Shown here: piece after piece, positions 6,810-7,310 of the stretch
Numbering within the stretch: the first letter of the stretch is position 1
Layout of the letters: the number at the start of each line of letters is the position of its first letter
Source of the DNA: Microcaldota archaeon
Lineage (GTDB): Archaea; Micrarchaeota; Micrarchaeia; Micrarchaeales; Micrarchaeaceae
Assembly (NCBI GenBank): GCA_021836925.1
Contig: JAKBHG010000030.1
Location: 1-7,310, forward strand
Reading direction: 5' to 3'
Length of the DNA stretch: 7,310 nt
Position numbers and translations under genes: made by a program
The notes under the pieces: generated by a model
The model's database searches: none
Told to the model about the DNA's origin: nothing
The model's input: the letters and a program-made list of their open reading frames with translations, nothing else

Positions 6810-7310
6810 GTTCGGTAAACTACAGGAGCGTGAAACAGATAACAAGCGTGCTGCTTTTCGTTGACGGGGTAAAAGATGCTTCTTACAACGAATTGGCCGA
6901 GATATCCATGCCGGATGGCAGGAAGGTGAGGGGGCAGGTCCTTGACACCCGCGACGGCCTTGCGATAGTGCAGTCATTCGGCGACACTACCGGGATGGAC
7001 CTGGGCAATACAGGCGTAAGGTTCACCGGCTCAACCGTCAAGATACCAGTAAGCACGGAGATGCTTGGAAGGGTATTCAACGGTGCCGGGAGCCCGAGGG
7101 ATAACGGCGGCAACATAAGGGCTGAGAAGCTTGTAGACATAAACGGCAGCGCGATAAACCCGTATTCCAGGGAGGAGCCGGCAGAGTTCATCCAGACCGG
7201 CATATCCACCATAGACTGCATGAATACATTGGTCAGAGGGCAGAAGCTGCCCATATTCTCCGGAGCGGGTATGCCGCACAACAGGCTCGCTGCCCAGATA
7301 GCGAGGCAGG
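6806..7310 (+). CDS. atpB: A-type ATP synthase subunit B (3' end cut by window edge)
   Basis: The nucleotide-binding but non-catalytic partner of subunit A in the head. The first 168 residues are visible and open to the right edge; the family is about 460 aa, so roughly two thirds is missing. The N-terminal barrel includes [20 protein letters not shown] and [33 protein letters not shown] (86-101), [18 protein letters not shown] (117-134) and the [16 protein letters not shown] stretch (144-159) are signature sequences. The degenerate P-loop SGAGMPHN (152-159) lacks the Walker A Lys, as is normal for B. AGGTG at 6796-6800 lies five bases before the ATG, which overlaps the stop of subunit A. The position usually held by Gly in ISAIDGMN is Cys138 here (ISTIDCMN), a minor variation. 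Subunit D would be expected downstream but is outside the window. Confidence 0.96.
   Translation, partial: MSSVNYRSVKQITSVLLFVDGVKDASYNELAEISMPDGRKVRGQVLDTRDGLAIVQSFGDTTGMDLGNTGVRFTGSTVKIPVSTEMLGRVFNGAGSPRDNGGNIRAEKLVDINGSAINPYSREEPAEFIQTGISTIDCMNTLVRGQKLPIFSGAGMPHNRLAAQIARQ

Noticed and set aside
6180..6977. A 265-codon open frame on the minus strand opposite subunits A and B
   Set aside because: It lies wholly opposite well-conserved ATP synthase genes, its product is a Leu/Arg/His-rich string without recognisable motifs, and it has no promoter or ribosome site that stands out.

Overview
The window is archaeal. It carries an A-type (archaeal V-like) ATP synthase operon, an RtcB RNA ligase, Shine-Dalgarno sites of the AGGTG type, TATA-like promoter elements, and coding sequence rich in ATA (Ile) and AGG (Arg) codons. 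The lineage cannot be fixed from these genes alone. The style would fit Thermoplasmata or Micrarchaeota-like archaea, but that is a guess. Coding density is high and no mobile element, CRISPR array, tRNA or rRNA gene is seen.

Left part, minus strand (1-1167): a two-gene unit reading leftwards. It holds a small two-helix potassium channel with a cytoplasmic RCK/TrkA-N domain, and a Nudix hydrolase whose ATG overlaps the channel stop (ATGA). The Nudix gene runs off the left edge. Its Nudix box has Lys where Gly is usual.

Divergent region (1168-1278): about 110 bases between the channel gene and rtcB, with a TATA-like TTATTAAAT and a perfect 7-bp inverted repeat. It is probably a shared promoter/control region.

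Middle (1279-2724): rtcB, a complete 481-aa inteinless 3'-phosphate RNA ligase with all metal ligands and the guanylylated histidine. It is followed by a 109-base gap with a TATATATT promoter.

Right part (2834-7310): the ATP synthase operon in the order K-E-C-F-A-B. K is the rotor ring proteolipid, E the peripheral stalk, C the central-stalk socket, F the regulatory central-stalk subunit, A the catalytic subunit and B the nucleotide-binding non-catalytic subunit, which is cut by the right edge. Together they couple ion flow through the K ring to ATP synthesis or hydrolysis on the A3B3 head. Subunits I, H and D are not in the window. Genes overlap or nearly touch, which suggests translational coupling.

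The most notable point is the start of subunit E. The only reading that gives a full-length protein (187 aa, with its N-terminal stalk helix) begins at an ATA codon at 3080, five bases after a perfect AGGTG. No ATG, GTG or TTG exists in frame between the end of K and an internal ATG at 3197. This is either a genuine AUA start in an essential gene or a one-base sequence error. The operon otherwise uses ATG (K, F, B), GTG (C) and TTG (A) starts.
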